Source of the DNA: JBBSHE01 sp038253325
Lineage (GTDB): Bacteria; Actinomycetota; Actinomycetes; Propionibacteriales; Nocardioidaceae
Direction: 5' to 3'
DNA: 54,377 bases
Assembly: GCA_038253325.1 (NCBI GenBank)
Contig: JBBSHE010000020.1
Coordinates: 1-54,377, forward strand
Shown piece by piece: positions 7,966 through 16,220 of this stretch (its first letter is position 1; every line of letters starts with the position of its first letter). The notes below the pieces were generated by a model. The model was not told where the DNA came from, did no database searches, and saw nothing but the letters and a program-made list of their open reading frames with translations. Both the position numbers and the translations under genes were made by a program.

Positions 7966-8024
7966 CGTTTCACATTGCCTCGTCAGAGTCGTTTCACACT
8001 GCGTCGTCAGGGTCGTTTCACGAT
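7966..8024. repeat. 24-bp tandem repeat between birA and the PH-domain gene
   Basis: Units start at 7966, 7990 and 8014. The first two are complete and differ at about three positions; the third breaks off within the birA stop codon region. Each begins with CGTTTCAC and ends with GTCAG(A/G)GT. On the transcribed (minus) strand each reads GTGAAACG. The array forms the intergenic spacer in the birA to PH-domain direction and ends about 30 bp before the PH gene start. Confidence 0.85.
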
Positions 8025-8845
8025 GGTCCCCGCAGATGCACGACGTCGCCTGCGGCGAACGCACGTCGTCCGGAGCCGGTCTCGACGACCAGCTGGCCCT
8101 CGCCGTCCACGCCGGTCGCCCGGCCACGATGCTGGATCCCGTCCGGGAGCGTGACCGTGACGTCGCGGCCGACGGTCGAGCAGCTCTCGGTGTACGCGTG
8201 GTGCAGCTCGGGATCCGCTGCCCCCCCGGACGACGCCCAGCGTCCGTAGACACCCTCGAGTGCCCGCAGGATCGACCGGGCGAGGATGGACCGGCTCGTG
8301 GTCCTGGCGGACTCCAGCACCAGGGACGTCGCGGTCGAGACCGGGAGCTCGTCGGCTCGTTGGGTGACGTTGACACCGATTCCGATCACGGCGGCGGGAG
8401 CGTCACCTGGCGGCTCGACGCGGGCGACGAGGATGCCGCCCACCTTGTGACCGCCGACGAGCACGTCGTTCGGCCACTTCAAGGTCGCCTCGACACCGGC
8501 ATCGGTGCGTAAGGCCGCTGCGGTCGCGAGTCCGCCGATGAGCGGGAGCCACGGCCACCGGCCGACGGGGACACCGGACGGACGGAGCAGCACCGACATC
8601 GTCAGGCTGGAGCGCGGAGGCGTCACCCAGCGGCGACCGAGTCGGCCGCGCCCGTTCGTCTGCGACTCGGCCACCAGCACGGCTCCTGGGACGGCGCCGT
8701 GCAAGGCGCGTTCGATCAGCTCATCGTTCGTCGAGCCGGTCGTCGCGACGACGTTGACGCTCGTCCAGAGACCGCCGGGTCGGACGAGCGCCCGGCGTAG
8801 CGCAGCAGCGTCGAGCGGCGGCCGATCGAGGTCCTCGTACGACAT
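8018..8845 (-). CDS. birA: Biotin--[acetyl-CoA-carboxylase] ligase BirA
   Basis: The 275-aa enzyme activates biotin with ATP and attaches it to the BCCP lysine of acyl-CoA carboxylases. It shows T-G-S-T-N-D near residue 36, the biotinyl-AMP loop G-R-G-R-L-G-R-R-W and K-W-P-N-D-V-L-V, then the C-terminal SH3-like domain. It lacks the N-terminal winged-helix repressor domain of E. coli BirA, as is normal in actinobacteria. A TACCGT box (8853-8858) sits 7 nt before the ATG. It is divergent from pccB, whose partner AccA (19067-20830) carries the target lysine. Confidence 0.95.
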   Translation of the reverse strand: MSYEDLDRPPLDAAALRRALVRPGGLWTSVNVVATTGSTNDELIERALHGAVPGAVLVAESQTNGRGRLGRRWVTPPRSSLTMSVLLRPSGVPVGRWPWLPLIGGLATAAALRTDAGVEATLKWPNDVLVGGHKVGGILVARVEPPGDAPAAVIGIGVNVTQRADELPVSTATSLVLESARTTSRSILARSILRALEGVYGRWASSGGAADPELHHAYTESCSTVGRDVTVTLPDGIQHRGRATGVDGEGQLVVETGSGRRAFAAGDVVHLRGPS

Positions 8846-8930
8846 GGCGGCAACGGTAGCGGCGTCTCTGCCGAATGACCGTGCCCTCGCTGCGGGTCCT
8901 TTCCCGAGGCAGGCCACTACGCTGACGTCC
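8846..8930. promoter_or_regulatory. Divergent leaderless promoters, birA and pccB
   Basis: TACCGT on the minus strand (8853-8858) is 7 nt before the birA ATG. TACGCT on the plus strand (8918-8923) is 7 nt before the pccB GTG. Neither start has a Shine-Dalgarno sequence. The shared 85-bp region would allow co-regulation of biotin ligase and carboxylase. Confidence 0.5.
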
Positions 8931-10505
8931 GTGACCGACATCGACATCCACACGACGGCGGGGAAGCTCGATGCCCTGGACCGACGTCTGGACGAGGCCA
9001 TCCACGCGGGCTCGGCGCGCGCCGTCGAGAAGCAACACGCGAAGGGCAAGAAGACGGCGCGCGAACGGATCGCCGAGCTGCTGGACGACGGGTCGTTCGT
9101 CGAGCTCGACGAACTCGCACGGCACCGGTCGACAGCGTTCGGACTCGCAGCGACCCGCCCGTACGGCGACGGTGTCATCACCGGATACGGAACGATCGAC
9201 GGACGGCAGGTTTGTGTGTTCGCGCAGGACTTCACGGTCTTCGGAGGCAGCCTCGGCGAGGTGTACGGCGAGAAGATCTGCAAGGTCATGGACCTGGCGA
9301 TGAAGACCGGCTGCCCGGTGATCGGACTCAACGAGGGCGCCGGAGCCCGGATCCAGGAAGGCGTCGTCTCGCTCGGGTTGTACGGCGAGATCTTCCGCCG
9401 CAACGTCCACGCGTCGGGTGTGATTCCGCAGATCTCGGTGATCATGGGGGCTTGCGCGGGAGGGCATGTCTACTCTCCCGCGGTTACCGACTTCACGATC
9501 ATGGTCGACCAGACGTCGCAGATGTTCATCACCGGTCCCGACGTCATCAAGACGGTGACGGGCGAGGACGTCACGTTCGAGGAGCTCGGCGGTGCGCGTA
9601 CACACAACACCAAGAGCGGAAACGCGCACTACCTGGGAAAGGACGAGTCCGACGCCCTCGAGTACGTGAAGGCGCTGCTGTCGTACCTTCCGCAGAACAA
9701 CCTCGAGCACCCGCCCAGGTTCGACACCGAGGCGAACCTCGAGATCACCGAGGCCGATCGTGCCCTCGACGCGATGGTCCCGAACTCACCGAACCAGCCG
9801 TACGACATCAAGGCCGTGATCGAGTCCGTCGTCGACGACAACGAGTTCCTCGAGGTTCAGCCCCTGTTCGCCGCGAACATCGTGATCGGCTTCGGCCGGG
9901 TCGAAGGTCACTCGGTCGGCGTGGTCGCAAACCAGCCGCTGCACTTCGCGGGCACGCTGGACATCGACGCGTCCGAGAAGGCGGCTCGGTTCGTGCGTAC
10001 CTGCGATGCCTTCAACATCCCGGTCGTCACGTTCGTCGACGTACCCGGCTTCCTGCCCGGGACGGACCAGGAGTGGAACGGCATCATCCGCCGCGGGGCG
10101 AAGCTGATCTACGCCTACGCCGAGGCGACCGTTCCGCTGGTCACGGTGATCACCCGCAAGGCGTACGGGGGCGCGTACGACGTGATGGGGTCGAAGCACC
10201 TCGGCGCCGACATCAACCTGGCCTGGCCGACGGCGCAGATCGCCGTGATGGGGGCACAGGGCGCGGTCAACATCCTCTACCGATCACAGCTGCGTGACGC
10301 GGACGACCCGGAGGCGAGACGCAAGGAGCTGATCGAGGACTACGAGGACACCCTCGCGAACCCGTACGTCGCGGCCGAACGTGGCTACATCGACGCGGTC
10401 GTCACGCCCCACGAGACCCGGGTGGAAATCGTCCGGGCGTTGCGGGTGCTGCGCAACAAGCGCGAGACGTTGCCCCCGAAGAAGCACGGAAACATTCCGC
10501 TGTGA
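8931..10505 (+). CDS. pccB: Acyl-CoA (propionyl-CoA) carboxylase beta subunit
   Basis: The 524-aa carboxyltransferase subunit moves CO2 from carboxybiotin to acyl-CoA. Crotonase-fold motifs include G-A-G-A-R-I-Q-E-G-V (first oxyanion hole), G-A-C-A-G-G-H-V-Y-S-P-A-V-T-D-F, and in the second half V-P-G-F-L-P-G-T-D-Q-E and K-A-Y-G-G-A-Y-D-V-M-G-S-K. Length and motifs match actinobacterial AccD5/PccB, so propionyl-CoA is the likely substrate; acetyl-CoA activity cannot be excluded. The GTG at 8931 is placed by the -10 box 7 nt upstream. Its stop overlaps accE, and a mutase for the product is encoded at 51033. Confidence 0.95.
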   Translation: MTDIDIHTTAGKLDALDRRLDEAIHAGSARAVEKQHAKGKKTARERIAELLDDGSFVELDELARHRSTAFGLAATRPYGDGVITGYGTIDGRQVCVFAQDFTVFGGSLGEVYGEKICKVMDLAMKTGCPVIGLNEGAGARIQEGVVSLGLYGEIFRRNVHASGVIPQISVIMGACAGGHVYSPAVTDFTIMVDQTSQMFITGPDVIKTVTGEDVTFEELGGARTHNTKSGNAHYLGKDESDALEYVKALLSYLPQNNLEHPPRFDTEANLEITEADRALDAMVPNSPNQPYDIKAVIESVVDDNEFLEVQPLFAANIVIGFGRVEGHSVGVVANQPLHFAGTLDIDASEKAARFVRTCDAFNIPVVTFVDVPGFLPGTDQEWNGIIRRGAKLIYAYAEATVPLVTVITRKAYGGAYDVMGSKHLGADINLAWPTAQIAVMGAQGAVNILYRSQLRDADDPEARRKELIEDYEDTLANPYVAAERGYIDAVVTPHETRVEIVRALRVLRNKRETLPPKKHGNIPL

Positions 10506-10774
10506 GCGAGGACGGCGCGGGTTCGACGGACCGCACCGCGGATCCTGATTCCCCGGCGGCCGGCGCGGGAGAGACGCGCCTGCAGGTCGTCCGTGGCGAC
10601 CCGACGGCGGACGAGCTGGCGGCTCTGGTCGCTGTCGTCGCCGCCAGAACGGCTGCTCGACCCGGAGCTTCGCCGGTGCCGGAGTCGTCGGCATGGTCGG
10701 CGCCGAGCCGGCTCGTACGCCGTCCGCTCCGCCCCGGACCCGACAGTTGGGCAAGCAGCGCCTTGCCCCGCTGA
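10502..10774 (+). CDS. accE: Acyl-CoA carboxylase epsilon subunit
   Basis: This is a 90-aa product with a disordered, acidic N-terminus followed by V-V-R-G-D-P-T-A-D-E-L-A-A-L, and a C-terminal S-R-L-V-R-R-P-L-R-P-G-P-D-S-W pattern. It is the signature of actinobacterial AccE, a small stabilising subunit of the AccA-AccD complex. The GTG start overlaps the pccB stop (GTGA), showing coupling. The family is found with propionyl/acyl-CoA carboxylases of mycobacteria and streptomycetes. Confidence 0.9.
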   Translation: MSEDGAGSTDRTADPDSPAAGAGETRLQVVRGDPTADELAALVAVVAARTAARPGASPVPESSAWSAPSRLVRRPLRPGPDSWASSALPR

Positions 10775-10800
10775 CCGAGCAACGGCCCGCATCCAGCAAC

Positions 10801-10856
10801 GGCTGACGAAGTGAGCGGAATACGGTTCGACCTGTCAGCCACAACGCCGAAATGAG
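10801..10856 (+). repeat. Dispersed hairpin repeat, copy A (left flank of vapBC)
   Basis: Bases 10808-10840 are identical over 33 nt to 11641-11673 (copy B), and similarity continues to 10856/11687 with a two-base gap and a mismatch. GGCTGAC at 10801-10807 and GTCAGCC at 10834-10840 form 7-bp arms of a hairpin. A third, inverted and diverged copy lies at 50974-51013. The element sits just after accE, where it might act as a terminator. Confidence 0.85.
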
Positions 10857-10905
10857 GGTCGCTGCGGGGCCGCGCCGTCTCCTCTGCGGAGCCGTCCCGA
10901 GCGCG

Positions 10906-11331
10906 TCAGGACGGAGGTTGCCACGACACACCCGGGAACCGTCCGAAGTCGTTGTCGTACGTGACGACGGTCGCGTTGTGTGAAGCGGCCAGGGCCGCCA
11001 GGTGGGCATCGTTGACGAGGTTGCCTCCGGTCCCCGTGGCCGACAGCATGTGCCTGAGTAGCTGCAAGTGATCGCGACCCGGCTCGACGACAACGGCCAC
11101 CGGCTGAGCGAGCCAGGCTTCGACGATGTCGATGGACTCGCCGACCGCGAAGGGGTTCGCGCTGATCGACGCGTGGGTAGACAGCCGGACGAATGCGGCG
11201 AGCACCAGCCAGGCAAAGCCGACCGGCTCGTTCTCCCCCAAGACCCGATCGAGCCAGGCATGGGCGTCCGGATGACGGGCGGCGGACTCATCGACGGCGT
11301 AGAGCAGTATGTTCGCGTCGACGATTCTCAC
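10906..11331 (-). CDS. vapC: VapC-type PIN-domain toxin
   Basis: The 141-aa PIN-domain protein is a likely Mg-dependent RNase that is blocked by VapB. Acidic residues sit at the expected places: Asp5 in I-V-D-A-N, Asp108 in V-N-D-A-H-L-A-A-L-A, and Asp127/Asp129 in T-Y-D-N-D-F-G-R-F-P. The GTG start overlaps the vapB stop by four bases, the standard antitoxin-first arrangement. RNA target is unknown. With vapB it lies between two direct repeats. Confidence 0.9.
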   Translation of the reverse strand: MRIVDANILLYAVDESAARHPDAHAWLDRVLGENEPVGFAWLVLAAFVRLSTHASISANPFAVGESIDIVEAWLAQPVAVVVEPGRDHLQLLRHMLSATGTGGNLVNDAHLAALAASHNATVVTYDNDFGRFPGVSWQPPS

Positions 11332-11582
11332 TTGCCGAGCTCCTTCTTGTGCAGCAGCGCCTCGACCTCGAGCTCGCCGGCCAGCTGGAGCGCCTTGGTC
11401 ACATCGACCCTCATACCAAGCGCGCGGGTCGGAGTCCTGAACGGCGCGGACGTTCGTCGGCCGCCACCCAGAGACTGGCGTAGCGCCTCGTTGACGGCCT
11501 GCTTGAACGTCAAGCCACGCTCGCGCATCGCCTTGGCGACGAGGGCTTCGACGTCCGGCTCAAGGGTGATCGTGGTACGCAT
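11328..11582 (-). CDS. vapB: VapB-type antitoxin (ribbon-helix-helix)
   Basis: The 84-aa protein opens with M-R-T-T-I-T-L-E-P-D-V, a ribbon-helix-helix DNA-binding strand, followed by helices with L-T-F-K-Q-A-V-N-E-A-L-R. The C-terminal half would wrap the VapC toxin. It should bind the palindromic operator just upstream and repress its own operon with VapC. The start is fixed by a TATGAT box 5 nt upstream. Confidence 0.88.
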   Translation of the reverse strand: MRTTITLEPDVEALVAKAMRERGLTFKQAVNEALRQSLGGGRRTSAPFRTPTRALGMRVDVTKALQLAGELEVEALLHKKELGK

Positions 11583-11622
11583 GTTGCATCATAACATCAA
11601 TCTTTCTGATGCAATGATGCAC
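11583..11622 (-). promoter_or_regulatory. vapBC promoter and operator
   Basis: Arms 11583-11599 and 11607-11622 form an imperfect inverted repeat with a GTTGCATCAT-type half-site; each arm itself contains repeated GATGCA. A near-consensus TATGAT -10 (11588-11593, minus strand) lies inside the left arm, 5 nt before the vapB ATG, so repressor binding would block the polymerase. The tract is markedly A/T-rich compared with its surroundings. Confidence 0.7.
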
Positions 11623-11640
11623 ATCGGGTCGGCCAGTGCA

Positions 11641-11687
11641 GAAGTGAGCGGAATACGGTTCGACCTGTCAGCCAACGGCGAAATGAG
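11641..11687 (+). repeat. Dispersed hairpin repeat, copy B (right flank of vapBC)
   Basis: The element is a direct repeat of 10808-10856, with the first 33 nt identical. Unlike copies A and C it lacks a clean left arm for the GTCAGCC at its 3' side. It lies between the vapBC operator and the promoter of the DUF885 gene. With copy A it brackets the toxin-antitoxin cassette. Confidence 0.85.
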
Positions 11688-11725
11688 CTCGGCTCGACGC
11701 GTGAGCCGACAGTAAGGTCACCGAC

Positions 11726-13426
11726 GTGATCTCAAGCGCGAGTACGCCAGGCGCCGAGCGCCACGTCGATGCCATCTCCGACCAGTTCGTCGAGGAATCC
11801 GCCGCCGCGGACCCGATCATGGCGACGTACCTGGGCATCGCCGGGTACGACGACCAGCTGCCAGACCTGTCGCCGGACGGGTTTGCGAACCGAGCCCAGC
11901 TCGGGCGCACGGCGCTCGCCGCCGTGGCTGCCGCGGACCCGATCGACAACCGCGAGCAGGTCGCCAAGGACGCCTTCTGCGAGCGGGTCGGTCTCGAGGT
12001 CGAGCGCGACGACGCCCACATCACCCAGACCCAGGTCAGCGTGATCGCCAGCTGGTTCCACGGTCTACGGGAGATGTTCGACCTGATGGACACGGAGACC
12101 GAACCGGGCTGGGAGAGCATCGACGCCCGGATGGCGGGGATCCCGCAGGCGATCGCCGACTACCGACGCACGCTCGCCGAGGAGGCCGACGCCGGGTACG
12201 TGAGCTCGCGCCAACAGCTGGTGAAGGTCGCAAAGCAGTTCAAGGGCTGGACGGGCGAGGGCGAGAACGGGAAGAACTTCTTTCTCGAGCTGGCCGCGCG
12301 AGCCGAGGTCGGCGACACGCTGTCGGCGCAGGTTGCCCGGCATGCGCAGCAGGCGAGCCAGGCGTTCTCGGACCTCGCCGACTTCCTCGTCGCGTTCAGC
12401 AGCCGCGGTCGCGACAAGGAGGCCGTCGGACGCGAGGAGTACGCCCTGGACTCTCGCTACTTCCTCGGTGCTGCCGTCGACCTCGACGAGACGTACGCGT
12501 GGGGATGGCAGGAGCTCGAGCGCCTCGATGACGCCATGCGCGAGGCCGCCGGCAAGATCGTGCCGGGCGGCTCGATTCCCGACGCGGTCGCGACGCTCGA
12601 CGCGGACCCGAGACGCGTTCTGGAGGGGACGGACAAGCTGCGCGAATGGATGCAGTCGCTTGCCGACAAGGCGATCGCAGACCTCGGCGACGTGCATTTC
12701 GACATCCCGGAGCCGATCCGCACCATCGAGTGCCGGATCGCACCAACCGGAGACGGAGGCATCTACTACACCGGACCGAGTGAGGACTTCAGCAGACCGG
12801 GGCGGATGTGGTGGGACGTCCCACCCGGCGTCACGGAGTTCGCCACCTGGAAGGAGACGACGACCGTCTACCACGAAGGAGTGCCCGGCCATCATCTCCA
12901 GGTTGCGCAGACGATCTACCGCCGCGAACTGCTCAACCGGTGGCAGCGCCTGATGTGCTGGGTCTCCGGACACGGCGAGGGCTGGGCGCTGTACTCCGAG
13001 CGGCTGATGGACGACCTCGGATATCTCGCCGATCCGGGCGACAAGCTCGGCATGCTCGACGGGCAGTCGCTGCGGGCGGCCCGGGTGATTGTCGACATCG
13101 GCATGCACCTCGAGCTCGAGATTCCGACCGACAACCCGTTCGGGTTCCATCCGGGAGAGCGCTGGAACCCGGAGTACGGTTTCGAGTTCATGCGCCAGCA
13201 CTGCCTGACCGACGACAAGACGCTCCGCTACGAGGTCGACCGCTACCTCGGCTGGCCAGGACAGGCACCGTCGTACAAGGTCGGTGAGCGGATCTGGCTC
13301 CAGGCCCGCGATGATGCCCGCGTCCGACACGGCGACCGCTTCGACCTGCACGCGTTCCACCGTCGGGCGCTCGACCTCGGACCGATGGGGCTCGACCCGT
13401 TCCGCGAGGCTCTGGCGCGGCTGTGA
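11726..13426 (+). CDS. DUF885 family metallopeptidase-like protein
   Basis: The 566-aa cytosolic protein has the DUF885 hallmark H-E-G-V-P-G-H-H-L-Q around residues 382-391 and the following G-E-G-W-A-L-Y-S-E, which resemble zinc ligands of gluzincin peptidases. The family is annotated as putative carboxypeptidase-like; substrate is unknown. No signal peptide is seen. The GTG at 11726 is supported by TAAGGT (11713-11718) 7 nt upstream. Its stop overlaps the maf start (GTGA). Confidence 0.85.
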   Translation: MISSASTPGAERHVDAISDQFVEESAAADPIMATYLGIAGYDDQLPDLSPDGFANRAQLGRTALAAVAAADPIDNREQVAKDAFCERVGLEVERDDAHITQTQVSVIASWFHGLREMFDLMDTETEPGWESIDARMAGIPQAIADYRRTLAEEADAGYVSSRQQLVKVAKQFKGWTGEGENGKNFFLELAARAEVGDTLSAQVARHAQQASQAFSDLADFLVAFSSRGRDKEAVGREEYALDSRYFLGAAVDLDETYAWGWQELERLDDAMREAAGKIVPGGSIPDAVATLDADPRRVLEGTDKLREWMQSLADKAIADLGDVHFDIPEPIRTIECRIAPTGDGGIYYTGPSEDFSRPGRMWWDVPPGVTEFATWKETTTVYHEGVPGHHLQVAQTIYRRELLNRWQRLMCWVSGHGEGWALYSERLMDDLGYLADPGDKLGMLDGQSLRAARVIVDIGMHLELEIPTDNPFGFHPGERWNPEYGFEFMRQHCLTDDKTLRYEVDRYLGWPGQAPSYKVGERIWLQARDDARVRHGDRFDLHAFHRRALDLGPMGLDPFREALARL

Positions 13427-14052
13427 GCCGAGCCGTGCTCAAGCCGGTCGTGCTGGCCTCGGCGTCACCGGCGCGACTGCGCACGCTGGAGGCGGTCGGA
13501 ATCCATCCGGTCGTACACGTCTCGGGTATCGACGAAGGCGCGTACGCGGACCGGGAGATCGCCGACCTGGTACGCGACCTCGCCGCCGCAAAGGCGTCAG
13601 CGGTCACCGCCGAGCTACCCGAGGGGCTCGGTGACGCCCTGGTCGTCGGCTGTGACTCGATGCTCGAGCTCGACGGCCGAGTCCTGGGAAAGCCGACCAG
13701 CGCCGCCGTGGCGTCGGCGCGGTGGCGCGACATGCGAGGCAGGACCGCCGTGCTCCGTACCGGTCACTGTCTCGTCGACGCGACGACCGGGCGCACCGCT
13801 GCGGCAACGGCGTCGACCTCGGTCACGTTCGCCGAGGTGAGCGATCCGGAGATCGACGAGTACGTCGCGACGGGCGAGCCACTGCACGTCGCCGGGGCGT
13901 TCACGCTCGACGGGTACGCCGGGGCGTTCGTCACCCGGGTCGATGGCGACCCCCACAACGTGATCGGTCTGTCGCTCCCGCTGGTCAGGTTGATGCTGCC
14001 CGAGCTCGGGCTGACCTGGCTGGACGTCTGGCGACCGGCTCAGCCGACCTGA
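13423..14052 (+). CDS. maf: Maf/YhdE-type nucleoside triphosphate pyrophosphatase
   Basis: The 209-aa house-cleaning enzyme hydrolyses non-canonical or excess NTPs to NMP. Maf motifs are visible: L-A-S-A-S-P-A-R-L near residue 11, V-V-G-C-D-S-M-L near 75, G-K-P and the R-x-R-T-A-V segment, and A-G-A-F-T near 157. It is co-translated with the DUF885 gene. Its 3' end overlaps the convergent surface-protein gene by 13 bp (14040-14052), so there is no room for a terminator between them. Confidence 0.92.
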   Translation: MSRAVLKPVVLASASPARLRTLEAVGIHPVVHVSGIDEGAYADREIADLVRDLAAAKASAVTAELPEGLGDALVVGCDSMLELDGRVLGKPTSAAVASARWRDMRGRTAVLRTGHCLVDATTGRTAAATASTSVTFAEVSDPEIDEYVATGEPLHVAGAFTLDGYAGAFVTRVDGDPHNVIGLSLPLVRLMLPELGLTWLDVWRPAQPT

Positions 14053-16220
14053 ACCGATCCGTCACCGTCGAAGTTGGGGCTCACCTTGTATGCGCCGCAG
14101 GTGTTGCCCTTCCAGCCCGTTCGGACGCCACCGACCGCGGTCGTGATCTCCTGCAGACTCGGCGACCCGGTCGCCACGTAGAACAACCGGTTCACGCCCG
14201 AGACTGTGACGCTCATCATCACGTCACCGTCTGGGCTGACGCTCAGGTCCGTGAGGTTCGTGAGGTCGACACTTCCGAGGTTCACCCCCGTCGCCGGAGC
14301 GCTCGCACCACCGCCGACCATCTGGTCGAGCTTTCCGTTCCGAAGGATCTCCCAGACGCCGCCGGACGTACCGAACACGGTTGTGCCCTGCTGGAGCTGC
14401 CCGAGGCCGACGATTGGCGAGCCGATCAGCGCGCTCGTCGCGGTGACGCCGTCGGCCAAAGTGATCCCGGTGCCGGTCGTCGTCCCGGCGACACGTGTCC
14501 ACATTCCCCCCGTACTCGTGAGCGTCGCCAGGTAGTACCCCCCGGCATTCGTCAACTCCACGCCCAGCGACGAGTCCGTCAGCCGGCCGAGGTGGCCGCC
14601 GATGTTGGATGACGCCGTTGTCGAGATCGACGTCCCGGTGTCGGCGATCACCGGTGTGGTCGCCGACGACGCCGAGATCCGACTCGGCTGCTTGTTGGTT
14701 CCGGTGTAGAGGAACAACCCGTCGCTGCCCGACACGAACGTTCCGAGCGAGGCCACCTGCTCGATCGACGTCTCACCCTGACCGTCGTACTGGGTGAACA
14801 CCGAGTTGTCCGGTGACGGGTTACCCGTCGTGTACAGGTAGAACGTCGCGCCACGACCACCGGCCCCGTTCTCGTCGGCCATCACCCGGCCGTTGTGCAG
14901 CAGCATGTCGAAGCTCCCGTTCGGCGACAGTGCCGCGTCCGACGCATGCAGTCGGACGCCCGGGCCGGCGAACGCGCCGAGTTGGCTACCCGAGACGTTC
15001 GTGTCGGCGACGTTGGGCGGCGTGGTGTTTCCGGCGACTCCGCTCACGGTGCCCGATGTGATCAAGATCTTGCGCACCTGCTGGTTTCGCGAGTCCAGGA
15101 CGTACAGGTATGTACCGTCGTTGACGATGTCTGTCGGTGTCGCAAACCTTGCGGCCGTCGCGGTCCCGTCGGCGAACGCCCAGTCGGCTGTCGCGCTCCC
15201 GGCGACGACCGTTGCCGCGACGGTCACCAGGCTCAGCGCCGGGCTGGTGGCGCTCCAGACGACGTTGTTGCGCCGTGGTGTGGTCGTGTCGGCGCCGGTG
15301 AAGTAGAAGGTGCGCGACAGACCGAGCCCCGTCAACGGCACCGTCGTCACGTCGGTGATCGCAAACCCGGACCCCAGTCCGCTCAGCTGGACGAGCGGGG
15401 TGAGCGACAACCCGAGAATCGGCGAGATCTCGCTGACCGTGGTGGCGGTCGCGATTGCCAGCCGATTGCGTACTCCAGTGAGCGAGACGCCGCTGCTGAT
15501 TGCCGTCGCATCGGCAGTAGCGGCCGTGATCAGGTTGGCGGAGGCGGCGCCGGTTCGCTGGAGCACCGGGGCGTGACCGTTTGACGCGGACGCCAAGAGG
15601 ATGGGGTGGGTGGAGTCGTTGTCAACGGTGCTGAGTGCTGAGCCCTGGATGGACTCGATGCGCTGTGCCGTATACGTCGTGCCGCCTGTCGTGAACGTAC
15701 GCGAGTACACGACGTCGACGACCCCCGTCGAGATCGCGAACCGGACGATCTGAGTGGACGTGAGCAGCCACATCCGGCTCGCATCGTATGCGTCGACGGC
15801 GCCGTCGAACGCTCCCGACAGGTCTGCTGTGGAGAGCGCCGACCCGACCGACAACGTCGTCGTTCCGGTGCGGCTGCCGACGATCGGAGAGCTCAGCGCA
15901 GGGGTTCCTGACGGTGACGTGATCCTCCGCAGCGTCTGAGCGGCTCCCTGCAGGAGCCAGACACTTGATCCCGCCGTCCAGGTGCGGGTGGTCTGCGCGA
16001 CCTGCGCTGCCGACGCGCTGCCACCGTCACCAGCGGTACGCCAGTCTCCGCCGCCGCCTGCGAGTGCGGCGAACGAGGGGACACCGCATGAGGTGAATGT
16101 CGCCGACGTGATGACGTTCGGCCCGTCGGTCGTCGACTGGACGAACCCGCTGCGCACCGGCTGGACACCCGCGGCGACCCCGGCGATCAGGAGCAGAGCA
16201 CCGAGCGTCCGCCGACTCAT
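14040..16220 (-). CDS. Large secreted/surface protein with NHL-like propeller repeats, SipW-type signal
   Basis: The 726-aa protein starts with R-R and a hydrophobic run (about residues 5-18), then S-G-F-V-Q-S-T-T-D-G-P-N-V-I, which closely matches the T-D-D-G-P-N-V-V segment of the TasA-like protein two genes upstream. The mature part is Ser/Thr/Gly-rich and has NHL-like blades (A-R-F-A-T-P-T-D-I-V-N-D-G-T-Y-L-Y-V-L-D). Only two cysteines lie near the ends, possibly forming a closing disulfide. The ATG at 16220 overlaps the peptidase stop (ATGA) and is preferred over one at 16265. It is probably the large substrate of the neighbouring peptidase; no homologue is recognised by name. Confidence 0.75.
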   Translation of the reverse strand: MSRRTLGALLLIAGVAAGVQPVRSGFVQSTTDGPNVITSATFTSCGVPSFAALAGGGGDWRTAGDGGSASAAQVAQTTRTWTAGSSVWLLQGAAQTLRRITSPSGTPALSSPIVGSRTGTTTLSVGSALSTADLSGAFDGAVDAYDASRMWLLTSTQIVRFAISTGVVDVVYSRTFTTGGTTYTAQRIESIQGSALSTVDNDSTHPILLASASNGHAPVLQRTGAASANLITAATADATAISSGVSLTGVRNRLAIATATTVSEISPILGLSLTPLVQLSGLGSGFAITDVTTVPLTGLGLSRTFYFTGADTTTPRRNNVVWSATSPALSLVTVAATVVAGSATADWAFADGTATAARFATPTDIVNDGTYLYVLDSRNQQVRKILITSGTVSGVAGNTTPPNVADTNVSGSQLGAFAGPGVRLHASDAALSPNGSFDMLLHNGRVMADENGAGGRGATFYLYTTGNPSPDNSVFTQYDGQGETSIEQVASLGTFVSGSDGLFLYTGTNKQPSRISASSATTPVIADTGTSISTTASSNIGGHLGRLTDSSLGVELTNAGGYYLATLTSTGGMWTRVAGTTTGTGITLADGVTATSALIGSPIVGLGQLQQGTTVFGTSGGVWEILRNGKLDQMVGGGASAPATGVNLGSVDLTNLTDLSVSPDGDVMMSVTVSGVNRLFYVATGSPSLQEITTAVGGVRTGWKGNTCGAYKVSPNFDGDGSVQVG

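Noticed and set aside
10801..11687. Insertion sequence or integrative element carrying vapBC
   Set aside because: No transposase, integrase or terminal inverted repeats were found; only the direct repeats are supported.
12916..13360. Minus-strand frames over the DUF885 gene
   Set aside because: Shadows of a strongly supported plus-strand coding region.
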